Source of the DNA: Physcomitrium patens
Taxonomy: Eukaryota; Streptophyta; Bryopsida; Funariales; Funariaceae
Length of the DNA: 64,000 nt
Assembly (NCBI RefSeq): GCF_000002425.4
Contig: NC_037256.1
Span: 1,768,051-1,832,050 of the forward strand
Reading direction: 5' to 3'
Shown here: one piece after another, positions 36,186-51,142 of the stretch
Numbering within the stretch: the stretch's first letter is position 1
Layout: the number at the start of each line of letters is the position of its first letter
Program-made: the position numbers and the translations under genes
Notes under the pieces: model-generated
What the model was told of the DNA's origin: nothing
Database searches by the model: none
Seen by the model: the letters and a program-made list of their open reading frames with translations, nothing else

Positions 36186-39100
36186 TAGCTATTTTAAAAC
36201 CTCAAAAAGTATTAATTAAATCGTCAAACTTAAGTAAGATTATATTCACACTTTAATCTACAAGAAATTAAAAAGCACACAAAATTTGAAGAAAATCAAA
36301 CACACCAATTGAAAAAAAAGCTTCTAAAACCTCTTAGATATTGGCCGCCTTCCTTTTCCAACTTGAATGTTGATCTTCTAACAATAATTTTTCTTTATTG
36401 AACTATTCAAATGCTTCAAAATGTTGTTATTTGTAAGTATTTAAGTATCTAAGTATCTAAGTCTAAATTTCTCCTACCAATTTTTGTTGCAATTGAATTG
36501 GTAGATGTTGTAAGGTTGCATAAATCCTCACTAATCTTAAATTTTAATTATCTAAGACCATAATCTATAAAATATTTTATAACCTTCAATCTAATCACTC
36601 AATTGATATCAAAATTTTTACAAATATTTAAAATAAGTACAATGATAAATTGAAAATTTTTTACTTGTAAATACACTACAACATTCACAAAATCATCAAA
36701 TTTTTAAACTTCTTTTTATTTCTTAAAATCCAAATTCACTGAATACACCTCTCACTTTAAAAAGCTCTCAAACCATCAATATATCTTTAAATCATATGAA
36801 ATCAACTCTCAAAAATCTTCTCATAAGTTTGCTCTCAAATTTTGTTCCTTGACCAATCAAAGAATCTTGGAGTTGCCATAAGTGCATGGTTTTGAACCTC
36901 GAGGTTTGATTCCAACCTTGGTTCACAATCAATCCTCTCTAGGTATCAATTCTTGATATTTTGAGGTAATTTTTGCTAAAACATATTTTTAATTTCTTTT
37001 TAAATATGCCTATATTAATTATTTATCTCATTCACTTTTATTTGGCTCATTTTATGCTTCTATAAAGTAAATGTTTATAATTTATATTTTTAAGATAATT
37101 TTCTAAAATATTTTCATTTAAGCTTATCTATAATAAAATGTTTCTTTTTTTCTTTCACCTAATAGCCATGTTACTACATGACAACATTGCCAATCTTCCT
37201 CAAATAGTGGTTGCTTTTCCTTCAACAATTGTGCAACTTATTGAAATCAAATTCAAACATCTCAATATAATTTCTTTTCTTTGCATAATCAAGTATATAT
37301 CAAATATTGCATGCTTGCTTGCTTGCATTGTTTTCAATCATTTAGGTACTAAATTCTCCATCCAAATTTGGTAATCATGTACTAAATTTTATAGTATGAT
37401 TTTTTTATTTGTTGATTTATTTTGTTTTTAAAAGAAAGTATATATGATGTATCAATACCAACATGGCAATGCATTATGAACCGCAAGAAGAGTTTTATAG
37501 ACTTATAGTATCAAAGTTCTTTAAATTGATATTTGGCTCTTAACTTCAAGTAGTCATATAATTATTCTATAATATTTTCATTCTACATTTTTTACATCTT
37601 TTGCCATGTTGTATTGCAATTGAAATTAAATTCCAATGAATTTTGGACTAAGAACATTATATACAAATAATTTGATTATATAGAATATGATTAGTAAAGA
37701 GACAATATTGTATAAATGTAAAGCAAATTTTTGAAATAAGATGGATTAAATGGCCAAGTATTAGCATACATGATGAAAGAGGGCATGCTTTATTAACAAA
37801 GGCATTAGCTTTGAAGGTTGGTTTTGTGCATCTATATACATGAATATTTGAAGTAAAATTTCTTTGTAATATGAACCTTGTATTAGAAATAGCTTTAAAT
37901 AGAAATAATTATGAGCATAGAATGTATAGAGTGGTGAATGCAATAAAAAAGTGGTATAGTGATAGATATTAAAGCTACAAAATACAAACAAAGCTTTGGA
38001 GTAGTTGACAAAGTCAAAAGAGGCAAGATTAATAGAATCAAAGAAAAAAAATCCAAGATTAATACCAATATTAGTTCATCCAAAATATTAAGTTTAAGAT
38101 TGTTATGTCGTACTATTTATTTTATCATTTTGAAACATATTTTAGTAATAAGATATAAGAAAAATGCCAGATATTTCAGTAATTATATGAATGTATGAAT
38201 TTGTGACATTGCCTTGGTGTTTTAAAAAATAAAATATTAATATACTTTGCAAGGGTGTTAAATCATGAGTAATAAAAAGCATTATTAAACACAAAGAGAT
38301 TCTTCAAAGTGGAAGAATTGTCCATATGGAAACCACCAATTTTTCACAAAATCCATGTGATGATAGAGTGAATTAGAATAATTTAAAAATCTCTAATTTA
38401 CTTTTGTGCACAAATAGAGTTGTGACACCTAACCTTGAAATATCACACTCACCATGATGCTCTATATCCTACTCACAAAAGAATAAACAATGTTGGTTTG
38501 TTATTAAATTATTATATTATTTATTAATGTATTATAATTTATTTTTATTTTTTTGAATAATTTAAAATTTATTTTTATGTAATATAATGATAATAATAAT
38601 AATATATTTAATAAAAAAAATTAATACTACCTGATTTTTTTTATGAATTGTAAGAATTCTTTTTAAAAAAAAAAGTATTATGTACATTGAATGCTCTTGT
38701 ATATGACAACAAAAAAATTATTTAAAGTAAGAATAATTATATTTGAGAATCAATTACAATCTAACGGGTTACAATGGTGGAGCTAGTTGATTGAATAGCA
38801 AGATTTTTGTGACATGTAGTGACAAGGTATTCTACCTATCAACTTGTTTGTCTTAAATCTAAAATAGTTCTATAGCTATGAAGGCTCCTATATGAGAAGA
38901 ATCCACGCCCTTCCTATATTTGCCATTTTTTTCTAAATCAAAGTTCCATAGAACACCACTTTGGCTCACACTACTTTTAAGAAGTGTCATCTTCGGCATA
39001 TCCATAAATAAAGAAGTAAATTATGCAAGTAGCATTGTAGAATGCAAATAGATACTAAATGATGAAAATTCAAAGAAGTTGGAATATGAGGGAGAAAAGA

Positions 39101-39405
39101 AGTAATCATTGTTCTATAAAAAATAGGATTCAAATAGCAATGTTATAATAAAAAAAACTAAGTCTTGTTGTAGCTAAATTCTTTGATATGTGCTTGGTTA
39201 AAAATTGTATCACTTGATGGCATTATTTGGCTTCCATGCGTGTTCTTTGTTGCACTCTTTGTATAAATTTTTCATGTTTCTATTGCAACTCTAACTTACT
39301 TTGCTACTTTTGTAATTCAAGCTGCGTAGGCTTCTTGTGCTTGCAAAGCCTTTATGCATTGTGACATTTCTTTTTCAGTGGTGGATATTTTTTTTTGGAT
39401 ATTGT
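36186..39405. other. AT-rich spacer DNA with probable decayed retroelement sequence
   Basis: No intact gene. Frames such as 37138-37374 and 37991-37761 are open by chance in AT-rich sequence and show no motif. The last few hundred bases lead into the gypsy polymerase fragment and may be its decayed gag/protease part, but no motif there is readable. Confidence 0.45.
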
Positions 39406-40700
39406 TCCTATGATTTGTCAATTGATCTTCAAGAAGGAGCTCAACCACAATTTGGATCAATCTATTGTTTATTAAAAAATAAGTTGGCTAAAGTCAAGAA
39501 ATATATTTATGGAACCTTGTTAAGAATTTCATCCATTATTTAAAATTTCTAATAGGAGCTCCAATCTTGTTTGTGAAGAAAATAAATAGATCATTGTGGA
39601 TGTATGTGGATTATTAAAGATTTAATAAGATTACCATTAAAAATATATTTTTTCTATTTTTGATATCTAGACTTTTTGATCAATTGAATCAAATAAAGAT
39701 CTATACAAAAATAGATCTATGAGAAGCATATAATTTAGTATGCATCAAAGATAGAGATGGATAGAAGATTGTATTTTAAATTAGGTATGAAAATTTTAAA
39801 TATAATGTCATATTTTTTAGACTCATAAATGCTTTTGTAGCTTTTTGACATCTAATAAATGATTTCTTCAAGAATTTTTATATGATTTTATTGTTGGTTA
39901 TTTAAAAAACATCTTAATCTATTCTAAAAATATAAAAGATCATGAACTCCATATTTGTTGTATATTATCAAAACTAAGAAATATAGGATTCTATACCAAG
40001 ATAGAAAAGTATATATTTTATAATACTTGAGTCAAATTCTTAGAATAAATCATTTCAAATGATGAATTTATGATAGATCTTAAGAAATTTCAAACTATTA
40101 TAGATTAGAAGATCTCAAAATAGTAAGAAAAATTCAATGTTTTTTGAGATTTGCCAATTACTATTAAATCTTTAATAAGATTTTTTTTCAAGTTATAGCT
40201 CCATTTATATGTTTGATTTGTAAAGACAAACTTGAACAGAATTAAGATGCAAAAGTAGAATTTGAAGCTTTGAAGATAATTCTTGTTTCTACACCAATTT
40301 TATATTGCATCAACTTTTTTAAACCATTCTTTATGGAAAAAGTTCCATCAAACTTTGCTTTGAATGTTATATTATTATAAATAGAAGCAAATGACAAACT
40401 TCACCTAATAGCTTTTTATTCAAGAAATGTTTTAAGTAGCCAAGATTAACTACAAAATTCATAATAAAAGACTTTTTGCAATTGTAGAATCATTTTAAGA
40501 ATAACATCATTATTTAAAAGGTACTTCCAATCTAGTTACTATGTTTATTGATTATAAGAATCTTGAGTATTTTATGTCTGCACATGTTTTAAATTGTTGT
40601 TAAGCTTATTGGACCATGTCTTTGCCAAAATTTGAATTTAAGATCACTTATTGACCAAAAAAGAAACAAGATTTATTACATGTTTTTTTTAAACATGAAT
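39406..40700 (+). mobile_element. Ty3/gypsy retrotransposon remnant: reverse transcriptase and RNase H
   Basis: Decayed plus-strand pol. In order: IDLQEGAQPQFGSIYCLL from 39421, APILFVKK-like sequence near 39560, CVDY and NKITIKN-like pieces near 39600-39645, IYTKIDLRSAYN-like sequence near 39695-39735, FEALKIILVSTPILY near 40261, PSNFALN near 40345, LHLIAFYSRN near 40400, and EYFM-like plus KITYRPGKKQ-like pieces at 40565-40670. These follow the order of plant gypsy RT and RNase H. Many C-to-T/G-to-A type changes create stops. The fragment stops short of the right breakpoint without a readable integrase. Confidence 0.85.
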
Positions 40701-41015
40701 AAGAACTTTTGATTCAAATTTTCTTAAGCAAGTTTAATCAAACATGTCCTTTGATCATCTTCTTTATTTTTAAATTAAAATACAAGATCTTGAATTATTT
40801 CTATCTCCACTTCTTGATTATTATCCACTTTTGTACAAAGCAATTGCATTTTTCTTTTCTTTTCTTTTCTTTTTTCAAAATATTCTAGTATAATCATAAT
40901 TGTTCAAGTATTGGCATGGTTATAGAAGTTTGTAACCTCAATGACAACAAGAATATAAGATTTAATGAAAGTTTGATACTAAGATTTAAAATTCAATAAA
41001 ATCGAACTTTGTATC

Positions 41016-42709
41016 AAGCCTAGAAGATGCTCTTAAATCTAGTCTTTAAAAATTATTAGGACATGACTTTAGTTGCAAGACCTTGAAGATTCACAAATTG
41101 TAGATATCCTCCTAAATTCTTTAACATATTGTATTTGTTATTATAGTCTCATTAATGAGTTTATAAATGAAAAGAAATTCCAAATTGCATAAGTGGATGA
41201 GAAGAACCTTCTCTTTGAATTGCAAGATTTTATAAATTATATATCTTGTGCAAACTGCAACTACTACACAGTTATTAATATTGTAAATTACAAAATATGT
41301 TTTCGATTTTACAAAGATGATAAACACAAAAACAATTGGCTACTTTTTGAAGCTTTTGAACTCAACTAAGCATAACTAAATTAATTCCATTTGTTCTTTG
41401 GGACAGGATAACTAAAAATAATCTCATATTTACATAATTCACTCACAAACTACTGCTCTCACAATATGTGAAGTCAAAACAAAATATCATCTACAATTTA
41501 CATGTAACAAAAATGGTATGCCAAAGCTATGCAATCCATGACGCTAACACTTTCTGGACTTTGTTGCAATAACACAGCAGGGCTTAATCCTGCCAACATC
41601 ATACCACCACAGCAACAACTAAACTCGTCACCGACTCTCCGTGTATATTATTTTGCCGGATCGATCCAGTTTGATTCGGAAACCAAACAACAGAAAAAAA
41701 ATAAAAAATAAAAAATAATAAGACCAAGATTGTGGGAAGCCATCAGTAGGAGACTGCTGCCAAACACAACCTGTGTCGTTGATGAATTACCAATTGAAAT
41801 TTTGTACACAACTGAGTTCCTATTCATTAGCCATTGCAGACAACTGTGCTTCCCCTTGAGCTGCTCAAAGCTGTGCAACAAAAACAAAGAGAAAACACCA
41901 GCTGTGCTTGCGCTCAAAACAACAACAGCCGCATCTCCCCGCCCATCGATGAGCAGCTACCCTCTACCAGACTTCATTCCGCCTGCCCAGCCACTGCAAA
42001 ACCACCACACAACAACGAACGAAAACTCCCGATTATCATGTGTATAATAAAAATCAAAACTAGCAGGTGCAGCTTCCCTATGCATCCACCATTCGCATCA
42101 GGGACTGGAACTTGCAGGTCCTTCTAATCAAAGCGCACCAAGTCAAACACAGATCGCTCCACATGAGCCTGCTTCGGCAAGTGCCTCCAGGAACGCTCGA
42201 GAGAACATTACACGCCGAACCGCTCTCAAGCTAAGTGGCCTCTTCTGTTGAGCTAATCTACGATCCAGTACGAACGTCATAGCCTTCAAAAACTCAGCAT
42301 CCCCTCTCGACGCAGGCAATCAGACACCCGAAACAACAGTAGGAATTGATACTGCACTTAGCATATCACTGACATTGCTAACCACACCCACTCACGAAAA
42401 AAAACCAATGTCCAGATAATTACCAGCTATTGGCCAACATCTTCGACAGCCAGCGTCGCCATCCGAGCCACAGCCAATCGGTCAGCCAGTTGAGGACATC
42501 ACTCGGCAATCGCGCTCTCGCTTGCTCATTCGTATCATCGCCACAAGATTTACCAGAGGGAATGATTCTACTAGCGTGCTGTGTCGCACACATGTATATT
42601 AACTTTCAGTATCTAATGGTTGGAAAATACAGAAGAAAAAAAAAAAAAAAAAAAATTATTAAATTAAGGTCTCAACCTTCACGAGCATAGCCAGCTCGTC
42701 TCCTACAAC
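41016..42709 (-). other. 3' flank of SEC16 inside the right arm
   Basis: The counterpart of 29808-31501, with the 20-base A/T run at 42636-42655. It holds three of the arm differences (opposite 30809, 31240 and 31246). No gene recognised. Confidence 0.5.
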
Positions 42710-45700
42710 CTAAAGCTCTACTTCCTGCATTTCCTCTCCAGTTAGAGAATCGACCGACTGACTTCCTCTAAATTGTTGTCCCATCATTTGTCTATTGGGA
42801 TCCCTATTTTCACCACCTGCACTTGGAACACCTAAAGGATGTGGAAGAGGCAACGAAGCATTCGCCCCGCTACCGTTGAGTAGATAAAAGTTACCATACC
42901 CAGATTGACCCACTGACATGGGCGACACATGAGGCATTTGTTCCGACCGAGTCAGCCTGTCGTGACCACTAAAGCTAGCTCCAAACGCATCTTCCTCTCC
43001 AGGAGTATGCGGATTCTGGAAAGAGCTTGGGTACCCACCCCATGACGACGATCTTGTGTGGGCACCTCCAAACACAGGAGGTCCCCCGTGAAAACTCAAA
43101 TCGGCACTTTCTGCCTTCAAAGATGCAAGCCCGTTGTCTGCGCTTGACACCTGAGGACTCGTGGAATATGTCGTAGGAGGGTAGCCTAGGCCTGTGTCCA
43201 TATTCGCATTCGAGCTCGCAGTGTCCGACAATAGACCCTGGCTGGTGCCTGCATCGCCGTTTCTTGAAGACCTGCCCACAACGCTCTCGCCCACATCACT
43301 GTTGTTATCAGTGAACGAACTCGAAGGGGCAGGACCTGGAACAAACATATTGGCGGGCGTGGACATCATACCCGCCCCTGGCATTAGAGGTGGCATCAGA
43401 GATCCCATCACCGATTTCGCGGGAGTTGTTGAACCCCCCTTGTTGAAAGTGTCCACATACCTGTACACAAAAAACACATGTTAAGAATCGCTGCGGATTA
43501 CAAGATACAGCATGCTGCGCTGCATCGCCAGTTCTTGCAGAAAATAACACGCACAATAGTGGGCATCAGGATCCCCAAATCTACAAATATGCCACCATGA
43601 AACTATAATGCAGAAAGCGAGTGTCGTGTATGTGTGCATACACACACATACATACCTGGACCGAACGCCGCCAGCTTGCCGACGATTCGAATAGTGATTG
43701 CCGCTAGTAGGTGCCAAGGGCGGCGTCCCCGGTTTCGAAGTTACAGCTTGGGGCGGTGCATGAGTTTCTTCTTGAGGGGGAGCGGATCCCATGAAGCTGG
43801 AAGTCGTGGGTGGGGGCGGAAGCGGTGCAACATCCGGAGTAGGATCCACTCCTTCTTCCACCCACTTCTTCAGTTTCTCATCATAGTAAAATTTGTTAGC
43901 ATCTCCCAGCTTCGCCTGTAAAACACGACCACGCGTTCTTCTTTTACATTACCGAACAATCACACTTAGAACCACAGGCAATGAGGCCCTCAAATATCCA
44001 TATACCCATACGGCTTTGCCTCCCGCAAGCTCAAACAGGGTAAATTCGTACCCAGTCTTATCGCAGGCTAGTCATTAACAACTAATTAAATTACGGAGCC
44101 CATATCCATCTAACATAGATAACACAGAACAAGGCTTGCCTCCCCACCTCTCTCTTGTTCGAACCCCACAGCCCAGTCGCCCTCTGCAGGAAACTGCTAC
44201 CCAACCGACCAAGTCCAGCCAGACGTAATCCACTTGCTCTCGGAGATACTCCGGAATTCCCGTCTGTCTCTCCCTGAACACATTTTCAAACACGTTACAT
44301 CCGTCAGCACGTTATACTGCACAGCCACACAATATGCGATCCTTGGAGAGCACTTCTCCAACACAGAATGGCAAATCGACGACAAGACGTGGGCCTGTTG
44401 GTGGTCCATTCCTTTTCGTATCCAGTAGTTGTACCGGACCTAATACTTCGCAACCTACGTGCGCCGCTACGACCTACTCTTCCGCACAACCCTAAGGCTG
44501 CTGGCCTTGCTCACACACCCACCATGTGGCATGTTGGGCTGGTGTTTATGTTGTTACAACTCCCGTCCCTAAAGCGTTAGATCCGATCCGATACGACGTA
44601 CTTCCTATCTCTGACACTTGTTGAGCGTGTTATTTCAACAAAAAAATTGATGCATCCGCGTTCCCGTTTACCGCTTCAGCACCACACAATAATGCGTTAT
44701 CGAAATATTTCAAAACGCAAGTGCCTCGCACATATGAAAATGACGGCAGTCCAACATTGAACTTCTTCGCGCTCGGAATCTTAAACAAGTGCAGTAATAT
44801 TCCGTAACGCGACGATTTAGAGAAGACCCACACATCTTCCAATGTTGTTATTAAGGCACGGACCCAATTAAACTTGTCACGTTCCTGTTAACATTTCATG
44901 TACTAAACGTAACAGACCAGAATCATCTCAACTATGGTCCAGAAACACATGCAACCACAACCCACAGACTGCAATCTCTAGGATTCAGATAATGTACAAC
45001 TGCATGCCTATTCTGGCGCCGTTGCACATTCTGCGTAACCTCCAAACCGGAGGGGCGGGGGTGTGGGTTTACTCGACCAAATTTCACCTCTAAGCTTCAC
45101 GTCTGAACTCTTTTTGTAATCAACTCGAGTGCTAAATCGGCTGCACCAGTAGAAAATTCACCGAATCTTACGAAATGCTCCAAAGTACAAACCCTTTTTA
45201 TTTCTCAAAAAACTCAAAAGCCTCCTGCGAACAAGTACCTGCTTGGCATTCCTGCCAAAGTCTGGCTCGGACTGGCTGCGAGCTGGACCGCGATTCGGTT
45301 CCTGAGGCAGCCGCTCCATGGAGGCCGCGATAGATGCTGATGGCACCATTTGCGCGCCTGACCGCTGCCCTCCACCGCCGCTGGAACGTAAGCTCTGCCC
45401 CCCATGATGATCCCCATTGTCTAACGGTCTGTACCCAAACGAATCCGTTGCTGGAGCAGTTGGAGGAGGGCCTCCAATCAACTTGGAAATCCCCCAATCC
45501 ATGGTGCCCTTAATTTTATTCACCAACTTTCCACGTGCCAACATCGATCCATGACCATCCTGCACGCACAAATATCCCAACGCGTTCAGTGTCTCCATCT
45601 CGTCGTACTATTGCCTCGCAAACCGTGTTCGTTGTACGGCATTCCCTTCGGAATAAAAGCATTCACCACTCCATTAACCTCCCCTATGATGTAAAATGCC

Positions 45701-48700
45701 ACGCTCCAGCAGATGAAATGTAAAATGTCTCCTGTCCAAAAGACCCGTGGAACTAGCCCTCAAAATCAGGAGCCCGCACAATCCTCAGACTGCTAGAGGT
45801 TTGGCATGCCCCATTTGTCATCAACCGCTTGAACGACGCAGAAACTTTGCGGTCCTGGAAATGCAGGGAGATAACACAACTCCTCCGAACTGCACCATCT
45901 CTCCTAAGCACGTGCAGTACGCACATCAACAAAGCAGATGACACAAGTGCCCAGAACCTGATTCAACATACCTGCAAATGCACTCGGAGCCTCTCTTCCA
46001 TATTTGTCGCAAGTACTTTACATGCTTCCACCTCCGGACTCCGCATTCCTGCTGACTTCAACGTCCTCAACACTGTTTGACAGTATCTGTAGATCCAACC
46101 ACGCCATACAGTGAGAATCCTCACAAACTCTAACTATTCAGCTGCTGCTCTACTGCTGCAGCGTTTCAACGACTCACGCATACGAACATACATCGGACAA
46201 ATTTGAATGCCACAATCCTCAAGCACGTGTCATCCTCAAAGACATCAGTCAAGCACGCAACTGCACACCACATCCACAACATCCCCACAGCTCTATCCAT
46301 CCCCTCCAGCTCTTGCTGTGCAAGGTTCTGCTGTTGACAGACTTGGCAGACAAAAGCCCAACTGTACGATACACCGTAACGCAGGATAGCAACTCATCAA
46401 ACCGCCACATACTTGAGTGAGTCCCCAGCCTTCCCACATTCAACCAGCATTTCAGCATAAACAAGCTTGTACGGTTGAAACGATATCAAAACGCTTTGGG
46501 GATTCCCCAATACTTTCGCGTGTTCATAAATCTCTGTCCTCTGTCCAACAGAAAACACGCAGTCAGAAAAAACTCACTCACACAAACCCACGACCTCTCC
46601 AACTAGTACGCACACAGAACGGTCGGAGTGCCGGACGATTCACGAGGAAAGCGCCAAATAACATGAAAACTACCTCAACAGTACCACGCGACGACACTAA
46701 ACATCTCCGTGAACATTATTGTTCATATTAAAAGACCTCAATTCGATGTATATCCACATCATAAAGACACAACGCAAAGCACGCAGACCAGGCTACTCGA
46801 TTCCCAGAAACAAGAATGCTCGCCTGAATAGCCTCTGCGGTAACAAACGTTCGCGGATTCTTGCAATGATCAGCACCAATCAGGCACAACCTTGCATTTC
46901 CAGAGTACGACTCCAAATTTGCATCCGCAATCAAATAACACACATGTGCAGCTGCTACCTGCAATACCAAACCAACCATCGCATTACGACCAAGCAGTCC
47001 TTGTTCGATCCCACTTACTCCATGCATCATCCAAGCATTAAAAAAAAAAAAAAAACAAAAACAAAATAAAAAACAAAATAAAAAACGCCTACCTCCCCAC
47101 GAACACCCCACAGTCGGTCCCCGAGATGTAACATCACACGCTCATCCCCTTGCGTGCGATTAGCGGCCATAATGGCAATATTCTCTTGCCAATCGTCCAG
47201 CATAGCTCCTTGTCCGACCTACATTGGTCAACAACCACAATCAGACACCATCGTCCGCCAAAGGAATACACTAACGGGCATTGAAGTCCGTTCCTGACTA
47301 TCGCGCAAAGAACCAACCTGCCACCCCCCACCATTCAAGACGAGGAACAACCTCTCCGGAGGAGTGAAACCAACACCTTCTCCAGAGAGCTTCAAATCCG
47401 AGACCGAATGCTGCTAGGTAAACCTACAAAAGCTACGAAAACCAATTGACATCTCCATATCCATGAATGAATAAACACCTCACTCTGTTCGCTGGCAGCT
47501 ACTACTCCACCCATCGGATTTCCTGATTGCGGGCTGGGCGCTGCAAACACCTCCGCAGGCTGACCGGCAAGAAGAAGGCTCAGTGTGCGTAGAGGGGACC
47601 CGGATACAAACTGCCGTCGAGCCATCTCTGTCACGGTGTCACAGAAGAACTGCATTACAACATGCCATCCGTCAACACAAATACATGTCCATCACGCATC
47701 TCACTCACGTTATCAAAACACTGCAACAACAATCATGTACCTATCACAAGTCACTCGCACTCACAACCAGGACTACGTACGGTGTCGCCTCCCAACCGAT
47801 CACGACGCAGACCCATCGTAAAACTCCTCACACCAGCACATATCAACTTTGACATCTACCTTTTCGCCCAGCTGTCGAGCAATGACCAGGGCAATGCCCC
47901 ACAGCTCGCCTTCCTGTGCACACTTCAAAGCATCCTTTCGCTTTCCACACACCAGAAACTTCTTCACCTCCACTGCTGTGGCCTTCGCATCGCCACCAAG
48001 ACAACGGCCACTTGGTTAGAGCATGCCGACGGAAGACCCATAATACAAAAAACTTGAGCCGCCAACACTAAAACCACACAACCCCTGAAACCCCACAGCA
48101 AATGTAACACCACGGCATGGCCGCTGCTCACAGCTCGCAATTCGTGGCTAACGAGACTACAACATGTACCAGACGATGCAGCACGCCCTCACAGCCACAA
48201 AACACATACCTGCAACTGCTGCTCCGAGGGCACTCCGCGCAATCCAAGGTTCCTATTAACCATCCCTGCATATGGACTTTGCTCACCTCCAGCACCTGCC
48301 AACAACTTTGCCAGTGCTGCTTCTGGCCCGTCTTCTTCCTGCATTCCCCAAACACACCAAACTTAAGCGAGTGCTGCGTTTGAAACGTCCCCTCCAGACG
48401 ATGGATCAGAAATGACTTCAGGCGTGACGATCAGTACGTATCCAGCTCGAAATCCGAGTCCCAAAACTTTAAAACAGCCTTTGCGCAACTCGTACCACAT
48501 CATACATACCCTCGTGCTTCTTACTTCCAATTACATACACACTTCCTATTCGGCCCTCGTGGATAACCCACTGCTACCGTCCTTGCCCAAGAATGAACAC
48601 ATTCAGAACTCTTGATCACTCACGCCACAGGATCACCCAACGCCACTTGACTTAGACCATCCCAAACGCAACAAGGTAACTGCATATCCCCAGCTAAGTC

Positions 48701-51142
48701 AGCTCGTATGACCACACACGGCATGGCATCGTAACCCACCACTGCAGAGTTCGCGGAATTCACGCCAGAAGACCGCAACTTCCCATAATGCTGGCATGCC
48801 ACCTTCAGCACTCCCAGCAGAAGCCGCGAAGAATCGTATTGTGATTGAGTAGCCATCCGTTCGTCAATCCACTTGATCAGTTCTTTGGGGCTAGCTCCAC
48901 CGCCCAGAAGTGGACCTGCAAAAGTCGGTTCCTGAGGAAGGTGGCCCTTCAGGCTCGACAGTTGGATAGGACCCGGCATCCAGGCCTCGCCACTAGCAAA
49001 AGCCTGCTCCACCCACAATGCCCATCACGGACGTTAAAAACCCCAGACCCACCAGATATCATACCAGTTTGCCGATCCCAGACTCCCGAATGATCAACCC
49101 CACCACCACAGGCACGCAACCGATGAACTCTTTACCACAAACATATGTGCAACCCCTACGGACTCCCTACCGACGACTCCAACGGTGACAAGCCTTGCAT
49201 CCAAGTCCCCCCGCTAGCGACGTCTCTTCGGACGAAACCCTAACTCTTCTCCTGCTTCTTCCATGGAGACAGCTCTCAAAATCATCACTCATCCTGCATG
49301 TCTTTACTCATGTCAACCTGCTCTGAGACAATTCCACGCTGTTTCTGAAGTTCTAGGCTGCCTGCTGACGACTGCACTACTCAATCCGGAAATGACAAGC
49401 TGCTAGCACGTCACCAGCAATAACTGCTCAAAATTCCTCCCGTGCCCATGCCATACCTGATCACCGTTACTAGTGTGAAGTGTCACAGGGTCCCTGTGCT
49501 TCATGAAAATAAACCTCCCTCCAAATCCAAATGCTGAAACTGAGATAGGCGGTCGTCCTACACAAGTCCTCATCGCCTCTTGGACGTTCTTGGGAGGAGA
49601 AGCCGTAGGATTCGTGTATTGCTGCTGATACTGCCCGAAAGGAGAGGGATTGTTCCAAGGCTGCTGCGCGTAGCCGCTGTGTCCGCCATCTGCACCATAA
49701 TTGTACGAAGACGCGTATGGAACCGATGGCAAACTCTGGCTAACGAACTGCTCCGGCTGGCTGAAGGCAGGTGCTCCCCAACCCTGCTCTCCATTCATCT
49801 GCGGAGAATAGAAGCTCGACGCCCCACCTCCTGCCGCACTGTTGTGTGCTAGATCACCCTCCCACTGTCTCGTCTCCTTCGCATACACCGGCCCAGTGCT
49901 CACTGGATTCGCACTTTGCGATGCGTGCCCATTGCCCATAACGTTTGCACCATCGTTTCCATACCCTGAAAACCCCTGGGCCTGCTGCTGCTCGTTAGAA
50001 GCTACCGGCTTCTCACTGTAAGTTTGGGACAGCTGCTCGGGTTGTCCATACCAGGATTGCTGCCCAATGTGATCCTGAGATTGAGTAGTCGAACTACTCG
50101 TCCAAGCCTCGTTATAATCCGGTACTTGAACCCACGCCTGCGCGACGTAGTCCCATTTCCACCCCGGATACTCGTCTGCCACTGTTTGGGTTGCGGCAGA
50201 CTGCGTGCCCCAAGATTGAGACTGCCCCAAATCCACCTCGCCTGCCACGGTTCCATCCTCCGGCACGGGAGTCTGGCTTTCCTCCGGCTGAAAAACATTT
50301 GCCTCCGGAATACCCTGCAAGTGATGATGTTCTACATAGCCTCCGTCATAACCTGCATACTCTGTAACAGCTGCAACTGCGCCGTAGCCCTCAACCTGCC
50401 GCCACTCGCACGCTTGATAGTCGTAATACCATCCTGGATAGGGATCCTCGATGCCAGCATCCGCCACCGCAGCTTGCCCTTCCTCCGCTGGAAGCTCCGA
50501 CCACGTTTGCACTTCCTGCCCAATTCCAAAATCCTGCTCCGCTGGCGCTTGCGGTGGTGCGACCTCTTCATGTGTCGTTGTTGCACCAGTCTCCGGTGGC
50601 CGCTCATCAATTTCGGGCAATGCCTCCTCAACTACTGCTACGGCGGGCGGCTCGGGCTGAGACGTCTTGAAGCCCATTCCTCCCTCAGCCAAGAGTTCGG
50701 ATCCCATGCCTCCCCATTCGAAAAAATCGACATCCGACGCCATTTCCACCGGACCGGAACTTTGAGGTGGCAAATCCGGCTGGTTTGCAAGAAAGTCTGA
50801 GAACGACCCGAACGACTGCTGCTCCCCGAACGTATGCGCACACACTGCATTGAAATCACTCCAACTCTTTATTTGCGCCGGCGGGCGAGAGCCCTCCGAC
50901 GCATCTGCTGCTCCATCCACTTCTGGCACCGGCTCAATTGCCGCCGCACCTTCCACTCCAATTCTTGCAGCCTCTTCTCCCGTCAAGTGCCCATTGCTGT
51001 CCGCCGCTCCGGGCTCCACCGCACCCTCTGATTCTCCTTCCTTTTCCTTCACCTGTTCGTCCAAATCAAGCTTCTCGCACAGCCCAAGCAGGGCCTCCAC
51101 TGAGTCTTCTGCCATGGATCCGTCTCCTACTTCCACCAGCAT
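42710..51142 (-). CDS. SEC16: SEC16, COPII coat assembly scaffold (right copy), 1420 aa
   Basis: The mirror copy of the left gene, with the same predicted protein. Exons on the minus strand: 51142-49457, 49371-49318, 49003-48740, 48338-48210, 47982-47860, 47649-47479, 47218-47093, 46958-46824, 46540-46413, 46086-45972, 45559-45239, 43915-43656, 43460-42710. The domain order (disordered N-terminus, central conserved domain, alpha-solenoid, C-terminal YYDEKLKKWV motif) is intact, with no frameshift or stop. The only gene-body difference found is in the intron 47092-46959. The upstream DNA differs completely from the left copy beyond 51336, so the two genes may be expressed differently. The putative GC-AG intron is 46823-46541. 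Confidence 0.93.

Noticed and set aside
37138..37991. Short hydrophobic ORFs in the gypsy-containing spacer
   Set aside because: AT-rich low-complexity translations bounded by stops, with no alignment to retroelement proteins that I could recognise.
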